Shown: positions 40,245-48,591 of the stretch, piece by piece | Numbering within the stretch: the first letter of the stretch is position 1 | How the letters are laid out: each line of letters opens with the position of its first letter | Origin: Streptomyces misionensis | Lineage (GTDB): Bacteria; Actinomycetota; Actinomycetes; Streptomycetales; Streptomycetaceae | DNA length: 64,000 nucleotides | Assembly (NCBI RefSeq): GCF_900104815.1 | Contig: NZ_FNTD01000004.1 | Span: forward strand, 1,364,001 to 1,428,000 | Reading direction: 5' to 3' | The notes under the pieces: generated by a model | Databases searched by the model: none | What the model was told of the DNA's origin: nothing | Seen by the model: the letters and a program-made list of their open reading frames with translations, nothing else | Position numbers and translations under genes: made by a program

Positions 40245-43200
40245 ATGGGAACGCGCGTGGAAGCGGACCGGGAGTTCTGGCAGCGGGTCTTGACCGCCGG
40301 GGGTGCCACCACGGTGCCGCGCTGGTCGGCGCGCCCGGCCCCCGGGACGGCCGAGCAGGAACTGCCGGTGCCGGACGAGGTGGCGACGGCGGTGCGCGAC
40401 CTGGTGCACGGCCAGGGGGTGCCGGTCGGCGCGCTGCTGCTGGCCGCGCACGCCAAGGTGCTGGCCGCGCTGTCCGGCGAGCCGGAGGTGGTGACCGGCT
40501 ACACCACCGGGGTGCGGGGCGAGCCGCTGCCCTGCCGGCTCGCCGTCCGCCCGGGGTCCTGGCGGGAGCTGGCGGCGGCGGCCGAGCACGCCGAGGCGGA
40601 GGTGCTCGCGCACCGGGAGTTCCCGGTGGAGAAGCTGCGCCGCGAACTCGGGCTGGCCGAGCCGCCGTACGAGGTGGTGTGCGGGCCGATCGGCGCCGAC
40701 GAGGACCACGCTGACGACGGTGTGCTGCACGTGCGCTGGTCGGAGCGGGGCGGCCGGCTGGTGCTGCGGCTGGCCCACCGCACCGACGTACTGGACGCGG
40801 CGGCCGCCGCCCGGATCGGCGGCTACCACCTGACGGCGCTCGGCCTGCTGGCCACCGACCCGGACGCCGATCACGACGCGGGCAGCCTGCTGTCGGCCGA
40901 CGAGGTGCGCGAGCAGCTGGAGGGGCTGGCCGGACCGCACCGGCCGCTGCCCGACGCCCGGGCGCACGAGCTGTTCGAGCAGCGGGTCCGGGCGCACCCC
41001 GGGGCCGTGGCGGCCGTCCAGGGCGAGCGGGAGTGGACGTACGACGAGCTGAACCGGCGCGCCAACCGGCTGGCGCGGGCCCTGCTCGACCGGGGTCTTG
41101 GCCGCGAGGACGTGGTCGCCGTCGTCATGGAGCGCGACCTCGACTGGCTGGCGGCGACGCTCGCGGTGTTCAAGGCGGGCGGCGCCTACCTGCCGATCGA
41201 GCCGCACTTCCCGGCGGGCCGCATCGCGGCGACGCTGTCGCGCGCGGGCTGCCGGCTGGTGCTCACCGAGTCCGGCAGCACCGGCACCCTGGACGAGGCG
41301 CTGGCCTCGGTCCCGGGCGCACGGCGGCTGCTGGTGACGGAGGCGTACGCGGAGCCGCACGCCGAGGACGACCCGCGGGTGCCGGTGGACGCCGGCCAGT
41401 TGGCGTACATCTACTTCACCTCCGGCTCCACGGGCGAGCCGAAGGGGGCGATGTGCGAACACGCGGGCCTGCTCAACCATCTCTTCGCCAAGATCGACGA
41501 CCTGGGGATCGGCGAGGGCTCGGTGGTGGCGCAGACCGCGCCCCAGTGCTTCGACATCTCCCTGTGGCAGCTGGTGTCCGCGCTGCTGGTCGGGGGGCGG
41601 ACCCTGCTGGTCCCGCAGGACGTGATCACGGACGTGGAGCGGTTCGTGGACACGCTGGCCGACGGGCGGGTCGCGGTGGCCCAGCTCGTGCCCTCCTATC
41701 TGGAGGTCGTGGTCTCCTACCTGGAGCAGCACCCGCGCGAACTGCCGCGGCTGCGCTGCGTGTCGGTGACCGGCGAGGCGCTCAAACGGGAGCTGGTGCA
41801 GCGCTGGTTCGCGATCCAGCCGGGCATCCGGCTGCTCAACGCCTACGGCCTGACCGAGACGTCGGACGACACCAACCACGAGGTCCTGGACCGGGTGCCG
41901 GAGCGGGTGCTGCTGGGGCGCGCGGTGAACAACGTACGCGTCCTCGTCGTGGACGAGCGGCTGCGGCTGGTGCCGCTGGGCGCTCCGGGTCTGATCGCGT
42001 TCTCCGGTGTCTGCGTGGGCCGCGGATACGTCAACGACCCCGAGCGGACCCGGGAGGCGTACCGCACGGACCCGTACCGGCCCGGTGAGCGGCTCTACCT
42101 GGGCGGTGACTGGGGGCGCTGGCACCCGGACGGCAAGCTGGAGTTCCTGGGCCGCCGGGACAACCAGGTGAAGATCCGCGGCTTCCGCATCGAGATCGGG
42201 GAGATCGAGAACGCGCTGCTGCGGGTGGCCGGGGTGCGGGACGCGGCGGTGGTGGTCACCGAGCGGGCCGGCGGGAGCAGGCACCTGATCGCCTTCTGCG
42301 CGGGTGCGCCCCGGCCGGCCGAGGAGCTGCGCGAGGCGCTCGGCGCGGTGCTCCCCGCCTATATGGTCCCCTCGGGCTACCACTGGCAGGACGCCCTGCC
42401 GCTGACCGCCAACGGCAAGATCGACCGCAAGGCGCTGACCGCCCTGGCCCAGCGGGCCGCGCCGGCCGTGGCGGAGGCCGGGCAGGCTCCGCTCGGCGCG
42501 GCCGAGCGGCGGCTCGCGGCGGCCTGGGCGAAGGTGCTGGGCGTGCCCGCCGAACAGGTCGGCCGCACCGACCACTTCTTCGAGTCCGGCGGCACCTCGC
42601 TGACCGCGGTCAAGCTCAGCATCGCGCTGGAGCGGGCGGTGTCCCTCAAGGACATCACCCGCACCCCGGTCCTCGCCGATCTGGCCGCCCTGCTGGACGG
42701 CACGGCCCGCCGGCACGGGGAGCTGCTGCAACCGCTCACCGAGGGGGACGGCGCGGAGGGCGCGCTGGTGTGCTTCCCCTACGCGGGCGGCAACGCGGTC
42801 AACTTCCGGCCGCTGGCGAGCGCGCTCGCGGACAGCGGGCTGACCGTTCTCGCGGTGGACCTGCCGGGCCACGACGTGGCCGCGCACCAGGAGCCGTTCG
42901 CCTCGATCGCCCAGGTGGCCGAGCAGGTCGCCGCGGAGATCGTCGCGCGCGGGCTGACCCGGGTGATGCTGTGGGGCCACTCCTCGGGTGCCGCGCCCGC
43001 GATCGAGAGCGCCCGGCGCCTCGCGGACCGGGGCGTGCGGGTCACCCGGGTGTTCATCGGGGCCCAGCTCCTCGGCACCGCCGAGCAGCGAGCGGCGGCC
43101 GTCGCGGAACTCGGCGGACTCGGTGACGCCGAGATCGCGGCCCGGCTCACCGCGGACGGCGGCTACACCGAACTCGCCGAGCTGAACGAGGCGCACGCCG

Positions 43201-43490
43201 AGCACATCGGCGCCGCCTACCGGCACGACTGCGTGGCCGCGCACCGCTACTTCCGCGCGGCCCTGGGTGCCCCCGAGCCGCCCAGGCTGTGCGCGCCGGT
43301 CACCGTGGTCGTCGCGGCCGACGACCCGCACACCGCCGGCTCCGCGGCGCTCCACCGGGACTGGCTGCGTCTGGCCGAACAGGTGGAGCTGCACGAACTC
43401 GCCGACGGGGGCCACTACTTCCCACGCACCCGGCCGGCCGAGGCGGCGCGGGCCGTGCTGCGGGCCGCCGTGCCCCTGGCCACGTCCTGA
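40245..43490 (+). CDS. NRPS with partial condensation lobe: (C')-A-T-TE
   Basis: A 1,081-aa synthetase 13 nt after the polymerase gene. Residues 1-210 match only the C-terminal lobe of a condensation domain; no HHxxxDG is present, so it cannot catalyse ordinary condensation alone. The adenylation domain (222-725) has YFTSGSTGEPKG, NAYGLTET, GRRDNQVKIRGFRIEIGE and the A10 ANGKIDRK. Manual alignment to GrsA gives pocket residues D-I-W-Q-S-T-A-D-D; two adjacent acidic residues would suit an amine-bearing side chain such as diaminopropionate, an inference. Carrier Ser near 783 (GGTSL); type II-like thioesterase fold from 825 with GHSSG (Ser near 911) and GGHYFP. It probably activates and loads monomer for the membrane protein, edits, or releases product. 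Confidence 0.9.
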   Translation: MGTRVEADREFWQRVLTAGGATTVPRWSARPAPGTAEQELPVPDEVATAVRDLVHGQGVPVGALLLAAHAKVLAALSGEPEVVTGYTTGVRGEPLPCRLAVRPGSWRELAAAAEHAEAEVLAHREFPVEKLRRELGLAEPPYEVVCGPIGADEDHADDGVLHVRWSERGGRLVLRLAHRTDVLDAAAAARIGGYHLTALGLLATDPDADHDAGSLLSADEVREQLEGLAGPHRPLPDARAHELFEQRVRAHPGAVAAVQGEREWTYDELNRRANRLARALLDRGLGREDVVAVVMERDLDWLAATLAVFKAGGAYLPIEPHFPAGRIAATLSRAGCRLVLTESGSTGTLDEALASVPGARRLLVTEAYAEPHAEDDPRVPVDAGQLAYIYFTSGSTGEPKGAMCEHAGLLNHLFAKIDDLGIGEGSVVAQTAPQCFDISLWQLVSALLVGGRTLLVPQDVITDVERFVDTLADGRVAVAQLVPSYLEVVVSYLEQHPRELPRLRCVSVTGEALKRELVQRWFAIQPGIRLLNAYGLTETSDDTNHEVLDRVPERVLLGRAVNNVRVLVVDERLRLVPLGAPGLIAFSGVCVGRGYVNDPERTREAYRTDPYRPGERLYLGGDWGRWHPDGKLEFLGRRDNQVKIRGFRIEIGEIENALLRVAGVRDAAVVVTERAGGSRHLIAFCAGAPRPAEELREALGAVLPAYMVPSGYHWQDALPLTANGKIDRKALTALAQRAAPAVAEAGQAPLGAAERRLAAAWAKVLGVPAEQVGRTDHFFESGGTSLTAVKLSIALERAVSLKDITRTPVLADLAALLDGTARRHGELLQPLTEGDGAEGALVCFPYAGGNAVNFRPLASALADSGLTVLAVDLPGHDVAAHQEPFASIAQVAEQVAAEIVARGLTRVMLWGHSSGAAPAIESARRLADRGVRVTRVFIGAQLLGTAEQRAAAVAELGGLGDAEIAARLTADGGYTELAELNEAHAEHIGAAYRHDCVAAHRYFRAALGAPEPPRLCAPVTVVVAADDPHTAGSAALHRDWLRLAEQVELHELADGGHYFPRTRPAEAARAVLRAAVPLATS

Positions 43491-43532
43491 GCCAGCCGGA
43501 ACCTCCAGACGGGCAACCGAAAGGAAACCGAG

Positions 43533-44537
43533 ATGCCGTTCTCTTCCCTGGCAGCGCCGCTCGATGTGGAGCTGCGGCCGGACAGACCCGCGCTGCTGCG
43601 CGTCGACTCCCCGCCGGACGCCCCGGGCTGGGCCGCCGAGCACCGCGAGGCGCTGCGCGCCATGGTCACCGAGCACGGGGCGCTGCTCGTACGCGGTCTC
43701 GGACTGCGCGACGCGGACCGCACCGCAGCCGTCTTCCGGCGGCTCGCCGGTGAACTCATGCCGGAGCGCGAGGCGTTCGCGCCCCGCGAGGACTTCGGCG
43801 GGGGCCTGTACTCCGCCACTCCCTGGCCGGCCAACCAGCCGATGTGCATGCACCACGAGCTGAGTTACACCCTGGACGTGCCCGGCCTGATGATGTTCGC
43901 CTGCCCGACCGCGGCCGAGGAGGGCGGGGCGACGGCGGTGGCCGACGCCGCGCGGGTGCTGGAGGCGCTGCCCGCCTCGCTCACCGAGCGGTTCGAGCGC
44001 GAGGGCTGGCTGCTGACCCGCAGCTACAACGACGAGATCGGGGCGTCCCTGGCCGAGTCGTTCGGCACCGAGGACCGGGCCGAGATCGAGCGCTACTGCC
44101 GGGAGAACGGCATCGAGTTCACCTGGCGGGCGGACGGCTCGCTGCACACCACGCAGCGCCGCAGCGCCGTCGTACGGCACCCGGTCACGGGCCGGCGCTG
44201 CTGGTTCAACCAGATCGCGTTCCTCAACGAGTGGACGCTGGCCCCCGAGGTGCGCGAGTACCTGGTGGACGTGTACGGCGCGGACGGGCTGCCGTTCAAC
44301 ACCCGGTACGGCGACGGAAGTCCGATCGGCGAGGAGGTGGTCGAGCTGCTCAACTCCACCTACGAGGCGCACACCCGGCGCGAGCCCTGGCAGGCCGGGG
44401 ATCTGTTGCTCGTGGACAACATCGGCACCGCGCACAGCCGGGAGCCGTTCACCGGCGAGCGGCAGGTGCTGGTGGGCATGGCCGAGCCGCTGCGGCTCGC
44501 CGACGGCCGCCCGACCCCGGAGGCGAGCGCGCGATGA
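43533..44537 (+). CDS. SyrP/TauD-like Fe(II)/2-oxoglutarate dioxygenase
   Basis: A 334-aa member of the TauD/TfdA superfamily. The metal motif is H107-x-E109 (MHHELSY), with GGATAV and a distal His in NIGTAHSREPF and the 2-oxoglutarate Arg nearby. The HxE form with a MHxE(L/M)SY start resembles SyrP, which beta-hydroxylates an aspartyl residue held on a carrier protein. It therefore may hydroxylate a carrier-bound monomer made by this cluster. Its stop overlaps the next gene (ATGA), so it belongs to the operon. Confidence 0.87.
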   Translation: MPFSSLAAPLDVELRPDRPALLRVDSPPDAPGWAAEHREALRAMVTEHGALLVRGLGLRDADRTAAVFRRLAGELMPEREAFAPREDFGGGLYSATPWPANQPMCMHHELSYTLDVPGLMMFACPTAAEEGGATAVADAARVLEALPASLTERFEREGWLLTRSYNDEIGASLAESFGTEDRAEIERYCRENGIEFTWRADGSLHTTQRRSAVVRHPVTGRRCWFNQIAFLNEWTLAPEVREYLVDVYGADGLPFNTRYGDGSPIGEEVVELLNSTYEAHTRREPWQAGDLLLVDNIGTAHSREPFTGERQVLVGMAEPLRLADGRPTPEASAR

Positions 44538-45604
44538 CCGATCTGCTGACGACGCCCGCCGAACGAGCCGACGACGGCCGGCCCCCGGTGCCGACGTTCT
44601 CCGTGATCTCCGGGCAACAGGTGCAACAGGCCCTGAAGGGCCGGGAGAAGGAGCTGGTGGCGCTGGTGGAGGCCACCTACCGGCTGCACGGCGCCGGGGA
44701 GTCGGTGAACCCCCCGTCGTACTTCCTGCGCTTCCCGGACCGCCCGTCCTCGCGGATCATCGCGCTGCCGGCCTCGATCGGCGGCTCGGTCGCCGTGGAC
44801 GGCCTGAAGTGGATCTCCAGCTTCCCGGACAACGTGCGCTCCGGGCTGCCGCGGGCCTCCGCGGTGCTGATCCTCAACGACCCGCGGACCGGCTATCCGT
44901 TCGCCTGTCTGGAGAGCTCCATCATCAGCGCCACCCGGACCGCCGCGTCCGCGGCGCTCGCCGCCGACTGGCTCAGCCGCGGCCGGACCCGCCCCACCCG
45001 GGTCGGGTTCTTCGGCACCGGGCTGATCGCCCGGTACATCCACACCTTCCTGGCCGGCACCGGCTGGGAGTTCGACGCGATCGGCGTGCACGACCTGTCC
45101 GCCGACAGCGCCGAGGGGTTCCGGGGCTATCTGCGCCAGTCCGGCGCCGCCGGGCGGGTCACCGTGCACGACAGTGCCGAGGACCTGGTCCGGGCCAGCG
45201 ATCTCGTGGTCTTCGCCACCGTCGCCGGCACGCCCCACGTCACCGATCCCGCGTGGTTCGACCACAACCCGCTGGTTCTGCATGTGTCCTTGCGGGACCT
45301 GGCACCCGAAGTGCTGCTCGGCGCCGCCAACTTCGTGGACGACGTCGACCACTGCCTGAAGGCCGACACCTCACCGCATCTGGTCGAACAGCTCACGGGC
45401 GACCGCGACTTCCTCAGCGGCACGCTGTACGACGTGCTGCTGGGCCGGGCCGCGCCGCCGACCGACCGGCCGGTGATCTTCTCGCCCTTCGGACTCGGTG
45501 TCCTCGATCTCGCCGTCGGCAAGTACGTCTACGACGAAGTATCCCGGGCGGGCAGTCTCCGCCTCATCGACGACTTCTTCCACGACCTGCGCCGGTACGG
45601 CTGA
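44534..45604 (+). CDS. sbnB: SbnB-like 2,3-diaminopropionate biosynthesis dehydrogenase
   Basis: A 356-aa protein of the ornithine cyclodeaminase/mu-crystallin family. NAD site GFFGTGLIA (158-166), substrate region RIIALPAS and LKWISSFPDN. SbnB oxidatively cleaves N-(1-amino-1-carboxy-2-ethyl)-glutamate with NAD to give L-2,3-diaminopropionate and 2-oxoglutarate. The pairing with the SbnA-like gene just downstream makes this reading much stronger than ornithine cyclodeaminase. ATG at 44534 overlaps the hydroxylase stop. Confidence 0.9.
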   Translation: MTDLLTTPAERADDGRPPVPTFSVISGQQVQQALKGREKELVALVEATYRLHGAGESVNPPSYFLRFPDRPSSRIIALPASIGGSVAVDGLKWISSFPDNVRSGLPRASAVLILNDPRTGYPFACLESSIISATRTAASAALAADWLSRGRTRPTRVGFFGTGLIARYIHTFLAGTGWEFDAIGVHDLSADSAEGFRGYLRQSGAAGRVTVHDSAEDLVRASDLVVFATVAGTPHVTDPAWFDHNPLVLHVSLRDLAPEVLLGAANFVDDVDHCLKADTSPHLVEQLTGDRDFLSGTLYDVLLGRAAPPTDRPVIFSPFGLGVLDLAVGKYVYDEVSRAGSLRLIDDFFHDLRRYG

Positions 45605-45639
45605 GGACCCGTCCTCGGCCCGGCACCAGGAGGTCCGCC

Positions 45640-46665
45640 GTGCCTGTCATTACCGCTCCCTATGCCTTCAACGAGGGCCAGCTCTTCGTCGACCTGGAGT
45701 CGATCTGCGGACGACCCCTCCATCTGAAGTGCGAGGGCTTCAACTTCGCCGGGTCCATCAAGCTGAAGGCCGCGAACGAGATGGTGGAGAGCGCCGAGCG
45801 GGACGGACTCCTGACGCCGGAGTCCATCCTCGTCGAGTCCTCCTCCGGGAACCTCGGCGTGGCGCTCAGCATGATCGCCGCCAGCAAGGGCTACCAGTTC
45901 CTGTGCGTGACGGACTCCCGTTGCAACCTCTCGACCAGACTGCTGATGGAGGCGCTCGGCAGCGAGGTGCACGTGATCGCCGACCAGGACTCCAACGGCG
46001 GTTTCCTGGGGACGCGCATCGAGTACGTCCGCCAGCTGTGCGCCTCCGACGACCGGTACGTGTGGCTCAGCCAGTACACGAACGCCGGCAACTGGCGGGC
46101 GCACTACCGCACCACGGCCCCGGAGATCGCGGGCCAGTTCCCGGGTCTCGACGTGCTGTTCATCGGGGCCGGCACCACCGGCACCCTGATGGGCTGCGCG
46201 CGCTGGTTCCGCCAGTGGCACCGGCCGGTGCGGATCGTCGCCGTGGACAGCGTGGGCTCGGTGGCCTTCGGCGGCGAACCGGGCCGCCGGATGATCCCCG
46301 GCCTGGGCATGAGCATGCGCCCGCCGCTCCTGGACGAGTCCTTCGTGGACGAGGTGATCCGGGTGGAGGAGGCGGACACCATCCGCATGTGCCATCGCAT
46401 GGCGCGGCGCGGGTTCCTGTTCGGCGGCTCCACCGGGACGGTGGTCAGCGGGGCCACGGACTGGCTGGCCCGGCATGACGCCGAAGACCTCACCGCGGTG
46501 GCCATCGCACCGGATCTCGGCGAGCGCTACCTCGACACCGTCTACCAGACCAACTGGCTCCAGGACCTGTACGGCGATCACGTCCTGGACGAAGAGGGGG
46601 TGGGCTCCGTCGCCGAGGAGGTCGAGCCCGTGACCCGGACATCGGAGCGCAGGCGCAGACCGTAG
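45640..46665 (+). CDS. sbnA: SbnA-like PLP enzyme, amino-carboxyethyl-glutamate synthase
   Basis: A 341-aa cysteine-synthase-fold PLP enzyme. Schiff-base lysine K41 in NFAGSIKLKAAN, asparagine loop ESSSGNLGVAL, phosphate-binding GAGTTGTLMG, and GGSTGT near the C-terminus. SbnA condenses O-phospho-L-serine with L-glutamate to the SbnB substrate. GTG at 45640 is preceded by AGGAGGT. Last gene of the operon; a strong hairpin follows. With SbnB it commits the cluster to diaminopropionate. Confidence 0.91.
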   Translation: MPVITAPYAFNEGQLFVDLESICGRPLHLKCEGFNFAGSIKLKAANEMVESAERDGLLTPESILVESSSGNLGVALSMIAASKGYQFLCVTDSRCNLSTRLLMEALGSEVHVIADQDSNGGFLGTRIEYVRQLCASDDRYVWLSQYTNAGNWRAHYRTTAPEIAGQFPGLDVLFIGAGTTGTLMGCARWFRQWHRPVRIVAVDSVGSVAFGGEPGRRMIPGLGMSMRPPLLDESFVDEVIRVEEADTIRMCHRMARRGFLFGGSTGTVVSGATDWLARHDAEDLTAVAIAPDLGERYLDTVYQTNWLQDLYGDHVLDEEGVGSVAEEVEPVTRTSERRRRP

Positions 46666-46683
46666 CGGTGCGCTCCGTCCGTG

Positions 46684-46726
46684 GAAGGGCGCCTGTCCAG
46701 GGCCGTTGCCCGGGAAGGCGCCCTTC
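46684..46726 (+). terminator. Operon terminator
   Basis: GAAGGGCGCCT (46684-46694) and AGGCGCCCTTC (46716-46726) are exact 11-base complements around a 21-nt loop that can itself pair. It begins 18 nt after the SbnA-like stop and likely ends the 37628-46665 operon. Confidence 0.75.
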
Positions 46727-46993
46727 ACGGCGCTTTGGAGGGGCGCGCGCGCCTGCGTGCGCCCGCTCGTGCACCGGTCACCCGCACCACGGGTGGGGAA
46801 TAGGCCATTCCGTCCCGGGCCGCACGCACGGGCGGCCCGCCGACCGCGGAGGGCAGGCCACGCATTCCCAGGCCCTCGGCGCTGAGCTGCACATCTTCTG
46901 CACGGCTCGCCGTGGAATCGGTTTTCGGACGGACTGAAAGTCTCCCCTTCCCTCACAGGCCACACCAGGCGAACTATTTTCAGAAAAGCCGCC
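46727..46993. other. Intergenic region between convergent units
   Basis: No gene seen. The right end, about 46970-46992, is AT-richer and has CTTTTC/GAAAA-type complementarity that could terminate the minus-strand gene ending at 46994. This gap separates the diaminopropionate cluster from the injection-system locus. Confidence 0.5.
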
Positions 46994-48337
46994 TCAGCCT
47001 GCGATGTCCGCGAGCACGCCGCTCACGTTCAGCACCTCATGGCACTGCCGCGCCTGCTGTCCCGTGGCGGGGGTGCCCGGCTTCGCGCAGGTGACGTTCG
47101 CGGTGACGGTGGCGTTCGCGGGGATCTCGATGGGGGTGACCCAGTGGTAGTCCTGGTTGCGGAAGGTCTCCAGCGCGATCGTGGTGATCTTCCGGTCGCC
47201 GAAGGTGATGGTCATGACCCCCTCGTCGCCCTGGAAGTTGGCGACCACGATGTCCGTGATCCGGAACGTCTTGCCCGCCGGCACCGTGTAACTGCCGGTC
47301 TTGGTCTGCCCGCCGGACGTCTGCACGTCGATGGTGGTCGAGCTCTGCCCGCCGCCGCCCGACGCGGTACCGGGGCCGGTGCCGCCGGGGCCGGAGCCCG
47401 CGGGCGCGCCGGGTCCGCTGCCGCCCTGCTCCTTGCCCGTGCCGGCGCCGCCGCCGGTGCCGGTGCCGGACGTCTGTCCGTTCGTGCCGCCGGGGGTGGG
47501 CCGGGGCTGGACCACCTCGTCGGCGGCCTGCCGGGCCGCGCTGCGCACCGCGGGCCGCACCAGCGCGAACCACGCCAGCAGCAGCGCGATCAGGGCGGCG
47601 AGCAGCGCCAGCAGCCACTTCGGGAAGATCGGGATCTGGACGAACTCCGCCTCCAGCGGCGGCCGTACGAGCGTGCCCGCACGGGCGCCCGCCTCCGGGT
47701 CCTCCTCGGCCGCGCGGTCGGTGGCGTGCACGGTGAACGGCCAGACGGCGGGCTTGCCGAACCACACCGGTTTGCCGATGCGCACCCGCAGCCGGGTCTC
47801 GGCCGACTCCCCCGGCGCCAGGTCCAAGGTGCCCGGCGTGAACCCGAACCGCAGTTCCTCACCGGCCTGTTCGGGCCGGAAGGCGACCTGCGTCGGGGTG
47901 TTGCCCTCGTTGCGCACCGCCACCCGGTAGCGGCCCCGCAGCCAGCCGCGCCGGCGCCGCGGGAGGATCTCCGTGCGCAGCTCGTGGAACTCCTCGACGT
48001 GCACCGTGGTCTCGGGCACGGTGACCGACTCGGGGTGCTCGGCCGGCAACACCCTTACGCCCAGCGGCACATCGCCAGCGCGCACCTCCGGGGAGCGCGG
48101 TGGGGCCAGCCGGACGGTGACCGTCTCGGAGGTGCCGGGGTAGAGCGAGACGCGCTCGGGTTCCACGACGGCCCAGGGCGCGCAGTCGCCCACGACCTCC
48201 AGGGTGTACGCCTCGACGATGTCGCTGTCGTTGCGGACGGTCAGGCTGGTGGCGGCGGTGCCGCCCGGGGTCACCGTCACGGCCGGCATGTCGAGACCGG
48301 GGGCGCCGGGACCGGAAGAGGCTGCAGAAGGCGTCAC
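46994..48337 (-). CDS. Single-pass membrane protein with N-terminal immunoglobulin-like domains, CIS-locus
   Basis: A 447-aa protein. Residues 15-115 and about 125-205 look like two Ig-like/CARDB-type modules (TPGGTAATSLTVRNDSDIVE; VRNEGNTPTQ). A membrane helix spans 241-260 (WLLALLAALIALLLAWFALV), a Gly/Ser/Thr-rich linker 283-332, and a C-terminal beta domain (340-445) with two cysteines. No N-terminal signal peptide; the N-terminal part is probably cytoplasmic and the C-terminal part outside, or the reverse. It is divergent from the LuxR-type gene at the edge of the contractile injection locus, so a membrane-anchoring or firing-related role is a guess. GTG start has no strong ribosome site. 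Confidence 0.65.
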   Translation of the reverse strand: MTPSAASSGPGAPGLDMPAVTVTPGGTAATSLTVRNDSDIVEAYTLEVVGDCAPWAVVEPERVSLYPGTSETVTVRLAPPRSPEVRAGDVPLGVRVLPAEHPESVTVPETTVHVEEFHELRTEILPRRRRGWLRGRYRVAVRNEGNTPTQVAFRPEQAGEELRFGFTPGTLDLAPGESAETRLRVRIGKPVWFGKPAVWPFTVHATDRAAEEDPEAGARAGTLVRPPLEAEFVQIPIFPKWLLALLAALIALLLAWFALVRPAVRSAARQAADEVVQPRPTPGGTNGQTSGTGTGGGAGTGKEQGGSGPGAPAGSGPGGTGPGTASGGGGQSSTTIDVQTSGGQTKTGSYTVPAGKTFRITDIVVANFQGDEGVMTITFGDRKITTIALETFRNQDYHWVTPIEIPANATVTANVTCAKPGTPATGQQARQCHEVLNVSGVLADIAG

Positions 48338-48395
48338 GCCACGACGGTAGGACCGCTCCCGGCGTACCACGAGAGATGCGGGGGCAACATCCGGG

Positions 48396-48492
48396 CAGTC
48401 GACGTGCCCGCAGCGGCCAAGGTCATCTCCGATCCACGGCACGGAGGCTGATCGCGGGGCGCCGCCTTGTGCTCCGGCCGACAGTCGACGTG
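48396..48492. repeat. 11-bp direct repeat CAGTCGACGTG (two copies)
   Basis: CAGTCGACGTG occurs at 48396-48406 and again at 48482-48492, 86 nt apart, inside the 254-nt divergent region between the membrane-protein gene and the LuxR-type regulator. Each copy holds the palindrome GTCGAC. Possible binding sites of the adjacent regulator. Confidence 0.5.
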
Positions 48493-48591
48493 TGCTCGAA
48501 CCCACCAGTCCTGGGCGCCACCGCCGTCGCCCGGGTCGCGTCCTGAATTTCGGAACGCCGCCATTCCGGCCTTGCGAAAGAAGAACCACTC

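Noticed and set aside
40203..44435. A 1,410-codon open frame on the minus strand opposite the A-T-TE synthetase
   Set aside because: It mirrors the real genes, shows no domain or motif, and is expected from very high third-position GC.
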